This document shows positions 17,195 to 25,918 of a stretch of DNA of 64,000 nt, in pieces; the stretch's first letter is position 1; each line of letters begins with the position of its first letter. Source of the DNA: Pseudomonas nitroreducens (GTDB lineage: Bacteria > Pseudomonadota > Gammaproteobacteria > Pseudomonadales > Pseudomonadaceae); assembly GCF_014204515.1 (NCBI RefSeq), contig NZ_JACHLI010000009.1, positions 1-64,000 on the forward strand. The letters run 5' to 3'. The position numbers were made by a program, and so were the translations under genes. The notes beneath the pieces are model-generated. The model was given only the letters and a program-made list of their open reading frames with translations, made no database searches and was not told the origin of the DNA.

Positions 17195-20100
17195 ATGACC
17201 ACAGACAGTACGCCGACCCCCGAACAGCTCCTGCAGCGCATGGATCACGCGATGATCCGCGACCGCCATCGCCTGCGCCGGCAGCTCCACGAACTGCGCA
17301 AGCACCCTGACGAAGCCAAGCTGGCCCAGTGGGCCGAGCGCTTCCAGGCCTCCTGTGCCAAGGCCGAGGCGCGCCGCGCGAGCATCCCGCAGATTCGCTA
17401 CGACGACAGCCTGCCGATCGCCGCCAAGCGCGACGAGATCAAGGCCGCCCTGGAAAAGAGCCAGGTGGTGGTGATCGCCGGCGAGACCGGCTCGGGCAAG
17501 ACCACCCAGCTGCCGAAGATCTGCCTGGAGCTGGGCCGCGGCACCCATGGCCTGATTGGCCACACCCAGCCGCGCCGGCTGGCCGCGCGCAGCGTCGCCA
17601 CTCGTGTTGCCGAGGAGATCGGCACGCCGCTGGGTTCGTTGGTCGGCTACCAGGTGCGCTTCGAGGACCAGAGCGACGACAGCACGCTGATCAAGCTGAT
17701 GACCGACGGCATCCTGCTGGCCGAGACCCAGCACGACCGCTACCTGGAACGCTACGACACGATCATCGTCGACGAAGCCCACGAACGCAGCCTGAACATC
17801 GACTTCCTGCTCGGCTTCCTGAAGACCCTGCTGCACCGCCGGCCGGACCTGAAACTGATCATCACCTCGGCGACCATCGACCTGGAGCGCTTCTCCAAGC
17901 ACTTCGGCGATGCGCCCATCGTCGAGGTCTCCGGACGTACCTACCCGGTGGAAACCTGGTATCGCCCGCTGGCCGCGGAGGTGGACGAGGACGGCGAAGC
18001 GCTGTTCGACGATCTCTCCGTGGACCAGGGCATTCTCCGTGCGCTGGACGAGATCGCCGCCCACGAGCGCGAGATCGGCAAGCGCCCTGGCGACGTGCTG
18101 GTGTTCCTCCCCGGCGAGCGGGAAATCCGCGACGCCGCTGACATGCTGCGCAAGGCCAACCTGCGCCACACCGAAGTGTTGCCGCTGTATGCGCGGCTGA
18201 CGCCGGCCGAGCAGCAGAAGATTTTCGCACCCATGCCGGGGCGCAAGATCGTCCTGGCCACCAACGTCGCCGAAACCTCGCTGACCGTACCGGGCATCCG
18301 CTACGTGATCGACAGCGGCACCGCGCGCATCAGCCGCTACAGCTACCGCGCCAAGGTCCAGCGCCTGCCCATCGAAGCCGTCTCGCAGGCCAGCGCCAAT
18401 CAGCGCAAGGGCCGTTGCGGGCGGGTCGAGCCGGGCATCTGCGTGCGCCTGTACAGCGAGGAAGATTTCAACGGCCGCCCGGCCTTCACCGATCCGGAAA
18501 TCCTGCGCACCAACCTGGCGGCGGTGATCCTGCAGATGCTCCATCTGCGCCTGGGCGACATCGAGGCCTTCCCCTTCATCGAGCCGCCGGACGGCAAGGC
18601 GATCAACGACGGCTTCACCCTGCTGCAGGAACTCTCGGCGGTGAACCGCGAGGGCCAGCTGACCCCGCTGGGCCGCCAGCTGGCGCGCCTGCCCATCGAC
18701 CCGCGCCTGGGCCGCATGCTGCTGGAAGCGGCGCAGCTGGGCAGCCTGCCGGAAGTGCTCACCGTGGCCAGTGCGCTGTCGGTGCAGGACCCGCGCGAGC
18801 GGCCGATGGATCGCCAGCAGGCCGCCGACCAGGCCCACGCGCAGTGGAAGGACCCGGACTCGGACTTCGCCGCCCTGATCAACCTCTGGCGCGGTTTCGA
18901 GGAGCAGCGCCAGGCGCTGGGCTCCAACCCGCTGCGCACCTGGTGCCGGAAGAACTTCCTGAACTACCTGCGCTTGCGCGAATGGCGCGATGCGCACCGC
19001 CAGCTGACGCTGATCTGCAAGGAATTGCAGTTGCCCTTCGCCAAGCCGGAACGGGGCGCCGGTAGGAGCGAGGGGGGCGCCACCGCTATTGCTCGCGAAC
19101 AGCCCAACGCTGCGAAGCCCCAGGACAGCAAAGGCCGTCAGCCCAGTGTCGACAACGGCGCCAAGCCGGTTCGCGAGCAAGCTCGCTCCTACAAGAGCGG
19201 TGAGCCCGAGGCCAGGCAGCGCGACATCGACTACGCCGCCGTGCACAAGGCGATCCTCTCCGGCCTGCTCAGCCAGATCGGCCAGAAGGCGGAGGAGGGC
19301 GACTACCTCGGCGCGCGCCAGCGGCGTTTCTGGATTCACCCCTCCAGCGTGATCGGCCGCAAGAAGCCGCAATGGATCATGGCCGCCGAGCTGGTGGAAA
19401 CCACCAAGCTGTTCGCCCGCATGGTCGCCAAGATCGAGCCGGACTGGCTGGAGCCGCTGGCCGGGCACCTGGTGAAGAAGAACTACCTGGAGCCGCACTG
19501 GGAAAAACGCCGCGGCCAGGTGGTGGCCTACGAGCAGGTCACCCTCTACGGCCTGATCATCATCGGCCGCCGTCCGGTGCACTACGGCCCGATCGATGCG
19601 CCGGTGTCCCGCGAGATGTTCATCCGCGAGGCGCTGGTGCGCGGCGAGATCAACAGCCGCGCCAAGTGCCTGGCCGCCAACCGCCAGCTGCTGGAAAAGC
19701 TCGACGAGCTGGAAGCCAAGGCGCGCCGACGCGACATCCTCGCCGACGAGGAAACCCTGTTCGCCTACTACGACGAACGCCTGCCGGCGGACATCTATCA
19801 GTCGGCCAGCTTCGAGAAGTGGTACGAGCGCGAGCACAAGAACCAGCCGGACCTGCTGATCATGCGCGAGGAAGATGTCCTCGCCCGCGATGCCAGCGAA
19901 GTCACTGCCGGCCTCTACCCTGACCGCCTGCGCCTGGGCGACCTGCAGCTGCCGCTGACCTATCACTTCGAGCCGGGCCATGTGCGTGACGGCGTGACCG
20001 TGCGTGTACCGGCGCCGCTGCTGCCGCAACTGCCCGCCGAACGTTTGGAGTGGCTGGTGCCGGGCCTGCTGGAAGCCAAGTGCATCGAGCTGGTGCGCAG

Positions 20101-21283
20101 CCTGCCCAAGGCGATCCGCAAGAACTTCGTGCCGGTGCCGGACTTCGTTCGCGCCGCGCTGGGCAAGATGGTCTTCGCCGAGGGGTCGCTGTCCGAGTCC
20201 CTCGGCCGCGAGCTGCAGCGCATGACCGGCAGCCGTGTGCCGCAAGAGGCCTGGGCGGAAGCCGAAACCCAGGTGGAAAGTCACCTGCGGATGAACATCG
20301 AAGTGGTCGACGCCCGCGGCAAGTTCCTCGGCGAAGGCCGTGACCTGGCCGAACTCACCGCACGCTTTGCCGAGGCCAGCCAGACTGCACTGGCCATCCC
20401 GCAGGCCGACAAGCCGCAGAAACCGGTGGAAGCCAAGGGCTTCGCCGGCGTCGCCGAGAAGGTCCAGCAGAAGGTCGCCGGGCTGTCGATGACGGTCTAC
20501 CCGGCGCTGGTGGAAGAGGCCGGGGTGGTCAAGGAAAACCGCTTCCCGACCCAGGCCGAGGCCGACTACCAGCACCGCCGCGCCCTGCAGCGCCTGCTGC
20601 TGCAACAGCTGGCGGAGCCGGCCAAGTTCCTGCGCAGCAAGCTGCCGGGGCAGACCGACATGGGCCTGCTCTACCGCGAGCTGGGCCGCGTCGAATCACT
20701 GGTGGAAGACATCCTGCTGGCCAGCCTGGACAGCGCCATTCTCGACGGCGAAAGCAACCTGCCGCGCGATGGCGCCGGGCTCGCCTCACTGGCGGAGAAG
20801 AAGCGCGGCGCCTGGACCGAACACGCCGAGCGTATCGCCCGCCTGACCCTGGAAATCCTCAAGCTCTGGCACGGCCTGCAGAAGCGCTTCAAGGGCAAGG
20901 TCGACCTGGCCATGACGGTGCCGCTCAACGACGTAAAGGGGCAGTTGGCCAAGCTGGTCTACCCCGGTTTCGTTCGCGACACGCCGCTGGAATGGCTGAA
21001 GGAGTACCCGCGCTACCTGAAGGCGGTCGAGCAGCGCCTGGACAAAGTCGCCGGGCAGGTCCAGCGCGACCGCGTGTGGAGCGGCGAGATGGCCGGCTAC
21101 TGGGAACAGTATTCGGCGCGCCTGGCCAAGCACGCCCAGGAAGGCAAGCGCGACCCGGAGCTGGCGCTGTATCGCTGGATGCTGGAGGAGTACCGCGTTT
21201 CGTTGTTCGCCCAGCAACTGGGGACCAAGCTGCCGGTGTCGGACAAGCGCCTGACGAAACAATGGAGCCAGGTCGAGGCCTGA
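17195..21283 (+). CDS. hrpA: ATP-dependent RNA helicase HrpA, with in-frame repeat insertion
   Basis: A DEAH-box helicase that in E. coli resolves stalled ribosomes. The 1362-residue product has Walker A GETGSGKTT (near 96), DEAH (near 192), TSATID, motif VI QRKGRCGR, then HA2, OB and the long DUF3418 C-terminal region. E. coli HrpA is about 1300 residues. The excess is explained largely by an unusual polar stretch at about 623-667, encoded by a REP pair (19062-19195) that keeps the frame open. The ATG at 17195 starts the conserved part; an open frame extends to 17090 without conserved character. It is followed closely by pnuC. Confidence 0.95.
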   Translation: MTTDSTPTPEQLLQRMDHAMIRDRHRLRRQLHELRKHPDEAKLAQWAERFQASCAKAEARRASIPQIRYDDSLPIAAKRDEIKAALEKSQVVVIAGETGSGKTTQLPKICLELGRGTHGLIGHTQPRRLAARSVATRVAEEIGTPLGSLVGYQVRFEDQSDDSTLIKLMTDGILLAETQHDRYLERYDTIIVDEAHERSLNIDFLLGFLKTLLHRRPDLKLIITSATIDLERFSKHFGDAPIVEVSGRTYPVETWYRPLAAEVDEDGEALFDDLSVDQGILRALDEIAAHEREIGKRPGDVLVFLPGEREIRDAADMLRKANLRHTEVLPLYARLTPAEQQKIFAPMPGRKIVLATNVAETSLTVPGIRYVIDSGTARISRYSYRAKVQRLPIEAVSQASANQRKGRCGRVEPGICVRLYSEEDFNGRPAFTDPEILRTNLAAVILQMLHLRLGDIEAFPFIEPPDGKAINDGFTLLQELSAVNREGQLTPLGRQLARLPIDPRLGRMLLEAAQLGSLPEVLTVASALSVQDPRERPMDRQQAADQAHAQWKDPDSDFAALINLWRGFEEQRQALGSNPLRTWCRKNFLNYLRLREWRDAHRQLTLICKELQLPFAKPERGAGRSEGGATAIAREQPNAAKPQDSKGRQPSVDNGAKPVREQARSYKSGEPEARQRDIDYAAVHKAILSGLLSQIGQKAEEGDYLGARQRRFWIHPSSVIGRKKPQWIMAAELVETTKLFARMVAKIEPDWLEPLAGHLVKKNYLEPHWEKRRGQVVAYEQVTLYGLIIIGRRPVHYGPIDAPVSREMFIREALVRGEINSRAKCLAANRQLLEKLDELEAKARRRDILADEETLFAYYDERLPADIYQSASFEKWYEREHKNQPDLLIMREEDVLARDASEVTAGLYPDRLRLGDLQLPLTYHFEPGHVRDGVTVRVPAPLLPQLPAERLEWLVPGLLEAKCIELVRSLPKAIRKNFVPVPDFVRAALGKMVFAEGSLSESLGRELQRMTGSRVPQEAWAEAETQVESHLRMNIEVVDARGKFLGEGRDLAELTARFAEASQTALAIPQADKPQKPVEAKGFAGVAEKVQQKVAGLSMTVYPALVEEAGVVKENRFPTQAEADYQHRRALQRLLLQQLAEPAKFLRSKLPGQTDMGLLYRELGRVESLVEDILLASLDSAILDGESNLPRDGAGLASLAEKKRGAWTEHAERIARLTLEILKLWHGLQKRFKGKVDLAMTVPLNDVKGQLAKLVYPGFVRDTPLEWLKEYPRYLKAVEQRLDKVAGQVQRDRVWSGEMAGYWEQYSARLAKHAQEGKRDPELALYRWMLEEYRVSLFAQQLGTKLPVSDKRLTKQWSQVEA
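19062..19195. repeat. REP-type palindromic pair inside hrpA
   Basis: The left arm starts GTAGGAGCGAG (19062-19072) and continues to TGCTCGCGAAC (19090-19100). The right arm is TTCGCGAGCAAGCTCGCTCC (19170-19189) plus TACAAG. The arms are inverted copies of one unit, separated by about 70 bases. The unit is a variant of the intergenic REP of this window (GAGC instead of GGA core). Read through in the hrpA frame, it encodes an alanine/glycine/glutamine-rich insert without stop codons. Confidence 0.85.
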
Positions 21284-21313
21284 GGCCCGTCGCCCTGGCA
21301 CAAGGATGAAGCC

Positions 21314-21907
21314 ATGCCGTCGAATCTGGAGATAGCCGCGAACCTGCTCAACCTGCTGGCGGTGCTGCTGGCGGCGCGCAACAGCGTCCACACCTGGACG
21401 CTGGGCGTGGTCGGTTGCCTGCTGTTCGGCTGGATGTTCTACACCGTGCAGTTGTACGCCGATGTACTGCTGCAGGGCTTCTTCATCGTCACCAGCCTGA
21501 TGGGCTGCTGGGCCTGGTTGCGTGGTGATGCCGGCGCGGCACTGCCGATCAGCCGCACCGCCACCCGCGACCTGCTGGCGATGGCGGCGCTGGCAATTCT
21601 GGTGGCCTCGGGTTATGCGTTGCTGCTGCACCATTTCACCAATGCCTATGCTCCGTGGGTCGATTCGCTGGTGCTGGCCTTCAGCGTGCTGGCGCAGTTC
21701 CTGCTGATGCGCCGGCGCCTGGAGAATTGGTTGATCTGGCTGCTGGTGAACACCCTGGCGGTGCCGCTCTATGCCTCGCGCGGCCTGTACCTGACGGCGG
21801 CGCTCTATCTGCTGTTCTGGTTCAACGCCTGGTACGGCCTGTACCGCTGGCGCTCCGAGCTGCGCCTGCAGGGCCAGCCCGTGGCGCCGGCGGGAGTGCC
21901 GGCCTGA
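21314..21907 (+). CDS. pnuC: Nicotinamide riboside transporter PnuC
   Basis: A 197-residue inner-membrane protein with about seven hydrophobic segments and the PnuC features WxLGVVGCLLFGWMFY (near 36-51) and a conserved WFNAWYGLYRW near the C-terminus. PnuC proteins import nicotinamide riboside by facilitated diffusion, with trapping by a kinase. The next gene encodes exactly such a kinase and its start overlaps this stop by one base (TGATG). AGGA lies seven bases before the ATG. It is 30 bases after hrpA and may be co-transcribed. Confidence 0.93.
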   Translation: MPSNLEIAANLLNLLAVLLAARNSVHTWTLGVVGCLLFGWMFYTVQLYADVLLQGFFIVTSLMGCWAWLRGDAGAALPISRTATRDLLAMAALAILVASGYALLLHHFTNAYAPWVDSLVLAFSVLAQFLLMRRRLENWLIWLLVNTLAVPLYASRGLYLTAALYLLFWFNAWYGLYRWRSELRLQGQPVAPAGVPA

Positions 21908-22932
21908 TGGTCGAGGCCGGGCTGATCGTCGGCAAGTTCTCGCCCCTGCACCTGGGCCATGAACACTTGATCCGCCAGGCGCAGCAGCACTGCCGGCGCC
22001 TCTACCTGCTGTGCTATTCGCTGCCGGAAATGCCCGGCTGCCCGGCGTCGCTGCGGGAGAGGTGGCTGCATGAGCGTTTTGCCGAGCTGCCCAGCTGGGT
22101 CGTTACCCCCGAACGAGTGGCGGCCTGGCGTTCGGCGGGCAAGGCGCTGCCCGAGCTGCCGGCGAACGAGGCGGCGGAAGGCCTGCACCGGCAGTTCGTC
22201 GCCGACTTCTGTCGCGAGGTAATCGGCGAGACCGTGCAGGCGGTGTTCACCAGCGAGGACTACGGCGATGGCTTCGCGGCCCATCTGGCAGCGAGCTTCG
22301 GCCATCCGGTACGGCATGTCAGCGTGGACCGGTTGCGTACCACGGTGCCGGTCTCGGGTACGGCGCTACGCGGCGACGTGCACGCCCTGCGCGATTTTCT
22401 TGCGCCCTCGGTCTACGCGGATTTCGTCGAGCGCGTGGTGTTCCTTGGCGGCGAGTCCACCGGCAAGTCCACCCTTAGCCGACATCTGGCGCAACTTTGC
22501 GGCACGCGCTACGCGGCCGAATACGGTCGTGAATTGTGGGAAGAGAAGGGCGGGGCGCTGGTCTTCGACGACCTGCTGCACATCGCGCGGACCCAGGTTG
22601 CGCGTGAAACGCAGGCGTGCGCAAAAGCGGAGCGCTACCTGTTCTGCGATACCTCGCCGCTGACCACGCTGCTCTACTGCCAGTCGATGTTCGGCCGCGC
22701 CGAGGATGAATTGCAGCAGTTGGCCGAGCGGCCCTACGCGCATGTCTTCCTCTGCGCCGACGATTTCCCCTTCGTGCAGGACGGCACCCGTCGCGAAGAA
22801 GACTTCCGCCGCTGGCAGCAGGCCTGGTATGTCGCCGAGCTGCAACGGCGCGGGATCGACTACCAGGTGCTGAACGGGACGCTGGAGCAGCGCACGGAGC
22901 AGGTGCTCCGCGCGCTGGACTGGCAGCCTTAG
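21907..22932 (+). CDS. nadR: NadR-like bifunctional NMN adenylyltransferase/ribosylnicotinamide kinase
   Basis: A 341-residue enzyme that phosphorylates nicotinamide riboside and adenylates NMN to NAD. The N-terminal nucleotidyltransferase shows VGKFSPLHLGHEHLI with the HxGH motif (near 15-19). The C-terminal kinase has the P-loop GGESTGKSTLSRHL (near 180). The N-terminal DNA-binding repressor domain of enterobacterial NadR is absent, so this is the enzyme-only form. The ATG at 21907 overlaps the pnuC stop. The frame is open further upstream, but that part is the pnuC gene in another frame. The end overlaps the convergent GST gene by four bases. Confidence 0.93.
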   Translation: MVEAGLIVGKFSPLHLGHEHLIRQAQQHCRRLYLLCYSLPEMPGCPASLRERWLHERFAELPSWVVTPERVAAWRSAGKALPELPANEAAEGLHRQFVADFCREVIGETVQAVFTSEDYGDGFAAHLAASFGHPVRHVSVDRLRTTVPVSGTALRGDVHALRDFLAPSVYADFVERVVFLGGESTGKSTLSRHLAQLCGTRYAAEYGRELWEEKGGALVFDDLLHIARTQVARETQACAKAERYLFCDTSPLTTLLYCQSMFGRAEDELQQLAERPYAHVFLCADDFPFVQDGTRREEDFRRWQQAWYVAELQRRGIDYQVLNGTLEQRTEQVLRALDWQP

Positions 22933-23633
22933 TCGCGCTTGGGGATGTTCAGCCCGCGTTGCACCGCCGGCCGCGCCAGGAAGCGCTCCAGCACGCGCTT
23001 GACGTTGTGGAAGTTGTCGAAGCCCACCAGGTCGCCCGCCTCATAGAAGCCGACCAGGCTGCGGATCCACGGGAAGGTGGCGATATCGGCGATGGTGTAG
23101 CGCTCGCCCAGGATCCAGTCGCGGCCTTCCAGATGACGGTCGAGCACGCTCAGCAGGCGTTTGGACTCGTCGACGTAGCGCTGCAGCGGGCGCTTGTCCT
23201 CGTAGTCCTTGCCGGCGAATTTGTTGAAGAAGCCGATCTGGCCGAACATCGGGCCGATCCCGCCCATCTGGAACATCAGCCACTGCAGGGTTTCGTAGCG
23301 GCCGCTGGCGCCGGGAGCGATCAGCGAGTCGGTCTTGTCGGCGAGGTAGACCAGGATCGCGCCGGACTCGAACAGCGCCAGCGGCTGGCCGTCCGGGCCG
23401 TTGGGATCGAGGATCGCCGGGATCTTGTTGTTCGGGTTCAGCGAGAGGAATTCGGGGGACAGCTGGTCGTTGCGTTCGAAGCTGACCAGGTGCGGCTCGT
23501 AGGGCAGGCCGAGCTCTTCGAGCATGATCGATACCTTGACGCCGTTGGGCGTGGGCAGCGAGTACAGCTGCAGGCAGTCAGGGTGTTCGGCGGGCCATTT
23601 GCGGGTGATGGGGAACGCGGAAAGGTCTGACAT
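22929..23633 (-). CDS. Glutathione S-transferase, YghU/YfcG (Nu-class) type
   Basis: A 234-residue cytosolic GST. The thioredoxin-like N-terminal domain contains LYSLPTPNGVKVSIMLEE (near 22-39) and NPNNKIPAILDPNG (near 65-78), both hallmarks of the Nu class, which has disulfide-bond reductase activity with glutathione. The helical C-terminal domain contains ERYTIADIATFPW (near 175), the conserved GST N-cap. GGAG lies upstream of the ATG. It is probably monocistronic and convergent with nadR. Confidence 0.92.
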   Translation of the reverse strand: MSDLSAFPITRKWPAEHPDCLQLYSLPTPNGVKVSIMLEELGLPYEPHLVSFERNDQLSPEFLSLNPNNKIPAILDPNGPDGQPLALFESGAILVYLADKTDSLIAPGASGRYETLQWLMFQMGGIGPMFGQIGFFNKFAGKDYEDKRPLQRYVDESKRLLSVLDRHLEGRDWILGERYTIADIATFPWIRSLVGFYEAGDLVGFDNFHNVKRVLERFLARPAVQRGLNIPKRD

Positions 23634-23787
23634 GCATACTCCGGTCAGGTGAGCGGGATCGTGAGTCGGCCCTCAGGATAGTCCTACGCGTGCCGATGGT
23701 CATGACCCGCGTGCGACAAACCGGTATGGTGCGGGCCCATAGCCAAGCCATTGGACCCCCACACGGTCAACAGACAAGGAACCCGGC

Positions 23788-24225
23788 ATGAGCCTGCAAG
23801 GCACCTACGATCCGCAGAACATCTTCGCCCAGATCATTCGTGGCGAAGCCCCCTGCTACAAGCTGTACGAGGACGACGACGTGCTCGCCTTCCTCGACCT
23901 GTTCCCGCAGTCCTACGGCCACGCGCTGGTGATCCCGAAGAACTCCCCGGCGCGCAATATCCTTGAAGTCGACCCTGATGCCCTGGCCAAGGTGATGCGC
24001 GTGGTGCAGCGTCTGACCGGGGTAATCGTCGAGGAGCTCAACCCCGATGGCGTGCAGGTCGCCCAGTTCAACGGCGCGCCGGCCGGGCAGACGGTGTTCC
24101 ACCTCCACGTGCACATTGTCCCGCGCTATGCCGGCGAAGGCCTGGGCATCCATGCGGCGAACAAGGCCGATGCGGGGGAGCTGGAGAAGCTGCAGGCGCG
24201 CCTGGTTGCCCGCCTGAACGGCTGA
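23788..24225 (+). CDS. HIT family nucleotide hydrolase/transferase
   Basis: A 145-residue histidine triad protein. The HxHxH motif is FHLHVHIVPRY (near 108-118) and the upstream nucleotide-binding region is LDLFPQSYGHALVIPK (near 37-52). HIT proteins of this size hydrolyse AMP-linked substrates such as adenosine phosphoramidates. AAGGAA precedes the ATG. It stands alone, divergent from the GST gene and convergent with the lipoprotein gene. Confidence 0.93.
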   Translation: MSLQGTYDPQNIFAQIIRGEAPCYKLYEDDDVLAFLDLFPQSYGHALVIPKNSPARNILEVDPDALAKVMRVVQRLTGVIVEELNPDGVQVAQFNGAPAGQTVFHLHVHIVPRYAGEGLGIHAANKADAGELEKLQARLVARLNG

Positions 24226-24244
24226 GGCGCGCCCGCTGCGGCGG

Positions 24245-24679
24245 TTACTCGACTGCCGGCTTGATGTCGAAACCGGTGCGGTTGTCGCTGACGATGCGGA
24301 AGGCGTTGTTGCCGCCCGGCTCCAGCGGCACCAGCAGTTCGCGGCGCAGCATGGCCTTGCTGCACAGGCCGTCGCCGTCCTTGTCGCCGATGATGCCGAC
24401 CACGTGCTTGCCGGCCGGTACGTGGAAGCTGGCCACTTCGCCCTTGCCGATGCGCGCGGCGATCTCGTGGTCGATGGTGAGAGCGACGTAGCAGCCGCCG
24501 CCGATGTAGCCGACGTCGCGGGTGACGTCGACCTTGACGCTGTCCTTGCCCGGTTGCTGGTAGCCCAGCAGGCGGTCGGCGGGGACGGGGTGGACTTCAT
24601 CGCTCTGGTACGAGGCGCAGCCGGACAACACCCCGGTGGACACGGCGAGCACGGACAGGACGGCAAGGATCGAACGCAT
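24245..24679 (-). CDS. Putative outer-membrane or periplasmic lipoprotein
   Basis: A 144-residue protein with a lipoprotein signal peptide ending in the lipobox LSGC (Cys20). The mature part has conserved-looking GGGCYVALTIDHEIAARI (near 61-78) and GKHVVGIIGDKDGDGLC (near 90-106), a pattern seen in a family of Pseudomonas lipoproteins of unknown function. Three cysteines beyond the lipid-bearing one could form disulfides. GGAGGAA precedes the ATG. It is monocistronic and convergent with the HIT gene. Confidence 0.82.
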   Translation of the reverse strand: MRSILAVLSVLAVSTGVLSGCASYQSDEVHPVPADRLLGYQQPGKDSVKVDVTRDVGYIGGGCYVALTIDHEIAARIGKGEVASFHVPAGKHVVGIIGDKDGDGLCSKAMLRRELLVPLEPGGNNAFRIVSDNRTGFDIKPAVE

Positions 24680-24853
24680 AGACTTCCTCCATGGACAATG
24701 CAGCCTAGGCTAGCGCATCGGATCGGATTCCGTCGGGTTGGCTACGCGGCGTAGGAAATTGGAGTAGTCTTCAGAAGACCTGAATCGGGCTGGAGTGCCC
24801 GGATGCCGCCAATTCGGCCGAACCGCCGGGCGGTCGAGCCAAGGAGCAGGGCG

Positions 24854-25918
24854 ATGCACCGCAACAGCGACCCCGACCACCTGTTCGATTCCAGTGCCGG
24901 ACCCACCGGCCTGGAAGAGGCGGACCATCGCCTGCTGATGCGGCTGATCTTCGGTTGCACCGGGGCGACCCTGGGGCTGTTCTCGATCCTGCAGTTCCTC
25001 GCCGGCAATCTCTGGCTGTCCGCCGCCGAACTGGTCACCTGCGGACTGCTGCTGTGGGCCGCGCACCGGCTCAAGCGGGTCAGGCGCCTGGTGCCGTGGA
25101 TCATTGCCTACCTGCTACCGACCTTCTGCTTCATCCTCTACATCATCGTCATGCCCCAGGCCTCGGCCTCGGCCTTCGTCTGGGTCTACCTGATGCCGGT
25201 GATGGCCTACCTGCTGCTGGGAAAGTGGCGTGGCTTTCTGCTCGCCGTGCCGTTCATGCTGGTCGCCACGGTCATGTACCTGCACGCCAATCACCTGCGC
25301 CTGGACGCACCGGGGCTGATCGACATCGGCAACGGCATCTTCTGCGGCGTGCTGGTGATCGCCTTCATGCATGTCTACGAGGAGCGCCGTGCCGCCGCTT
25401 ATAAACAGTTGCGGCAGCTGGCGCTGACCGACGCGCTGACCGGCGTGGCCAGTCGCGAGAGCTTCCAGCGCGCGCTGCGTCGCTGCATCCAGGAGGCGGC
25501 GCACTTCGAGACGCGCCTGGTGCTGGTGGTGCTGGACGTCGACCACTTCAAGGGCATCAACGACCAGTACGGCCATGACGCCGGCGACAAGGCCCTGCAG
25601 CACCTGTGCGCCCGCCTGCGCCACCGGCTGCGCGCCACCGACCTGATCGGCCGGCTGGGCGGCGAGGAGTTCGGCCTGCTGCTGCCGTTCACCGACCGCT
25701 TCGACGCCAAGCCGCTGGTGGAATCCCTGCGCCGCGAAATTGACGAAGCGTCGCTGATGTACCACGGCCAGCGCATCCGCATCTCCGCCACCTTCGGCCT
25801 CGCCGAATGGCCGGGCGACGGCCTGGACGCGGACGAGCTCTACCGCTGCACCGACCGCCGCCTGTACCGTGGCAAGGCCGAGGGGCGCAACCGCCTGGTC
25901 TACAGCGACCCGGCCTGA
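24854..25918 (+). CDS. Membrane-anchored diguanylate cyclase
   Basis: A 354-residue protein with about six N-terminal membrane helices (residues 25-175) and a C-terminal GGDEF domain. The active site is LGGEEFGLL (near 275) and the inhibitory I-site RATD sits five residues upstream, so product feedback is expected. It should make cyclic-di-GMP in response to an unknown signal sensed by the membrane part. AAGGAG at 24841-24846 fixes the ATG at 24854; an in-frame ATG at 24803 lacks a ribosome-binding site. The 3' end overlaps the convergent acyltransferase gene by 19 bases. Confidence 0.93.
   Translation: MHRNSDPDHLFDSSAGPTGLEEADHRLLMRLIFGCTGATLGLFSILQFLAGNLWLSAAELVTCGLLLWAAHRLKRVRRLVPWIIAYLLPTFCFILYIIVMPQASASAFVWVYLMPVMAYLLLGKWRGFLLAVPFMLVATVMYLHANHLRLDAPGLIDIGNGIFCGVLVIAFMHVYEERRAAAYKQLRQLALTDALTGVASRESFQRALRRCIQEAAHFETRLVLVVLDVDHFKGINDQYGHDAGDKALQHLCARLRHRLRATDLIGRLGGEEFGLLLPFTDRFDAKPLVESLRREIDEASLMYHGQRIRISATFGLAEWPGDGLDADELYRCTDRRLYRGKAEGRNRLVYSDPA

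Noticed and set aside
17111..20605. Long minus-strand open frame opposite hrpA
   Set aside because: Same antisense-shadow pattern as other high-GC genes; the hrpA helicase motifs on the plus strand are clear.
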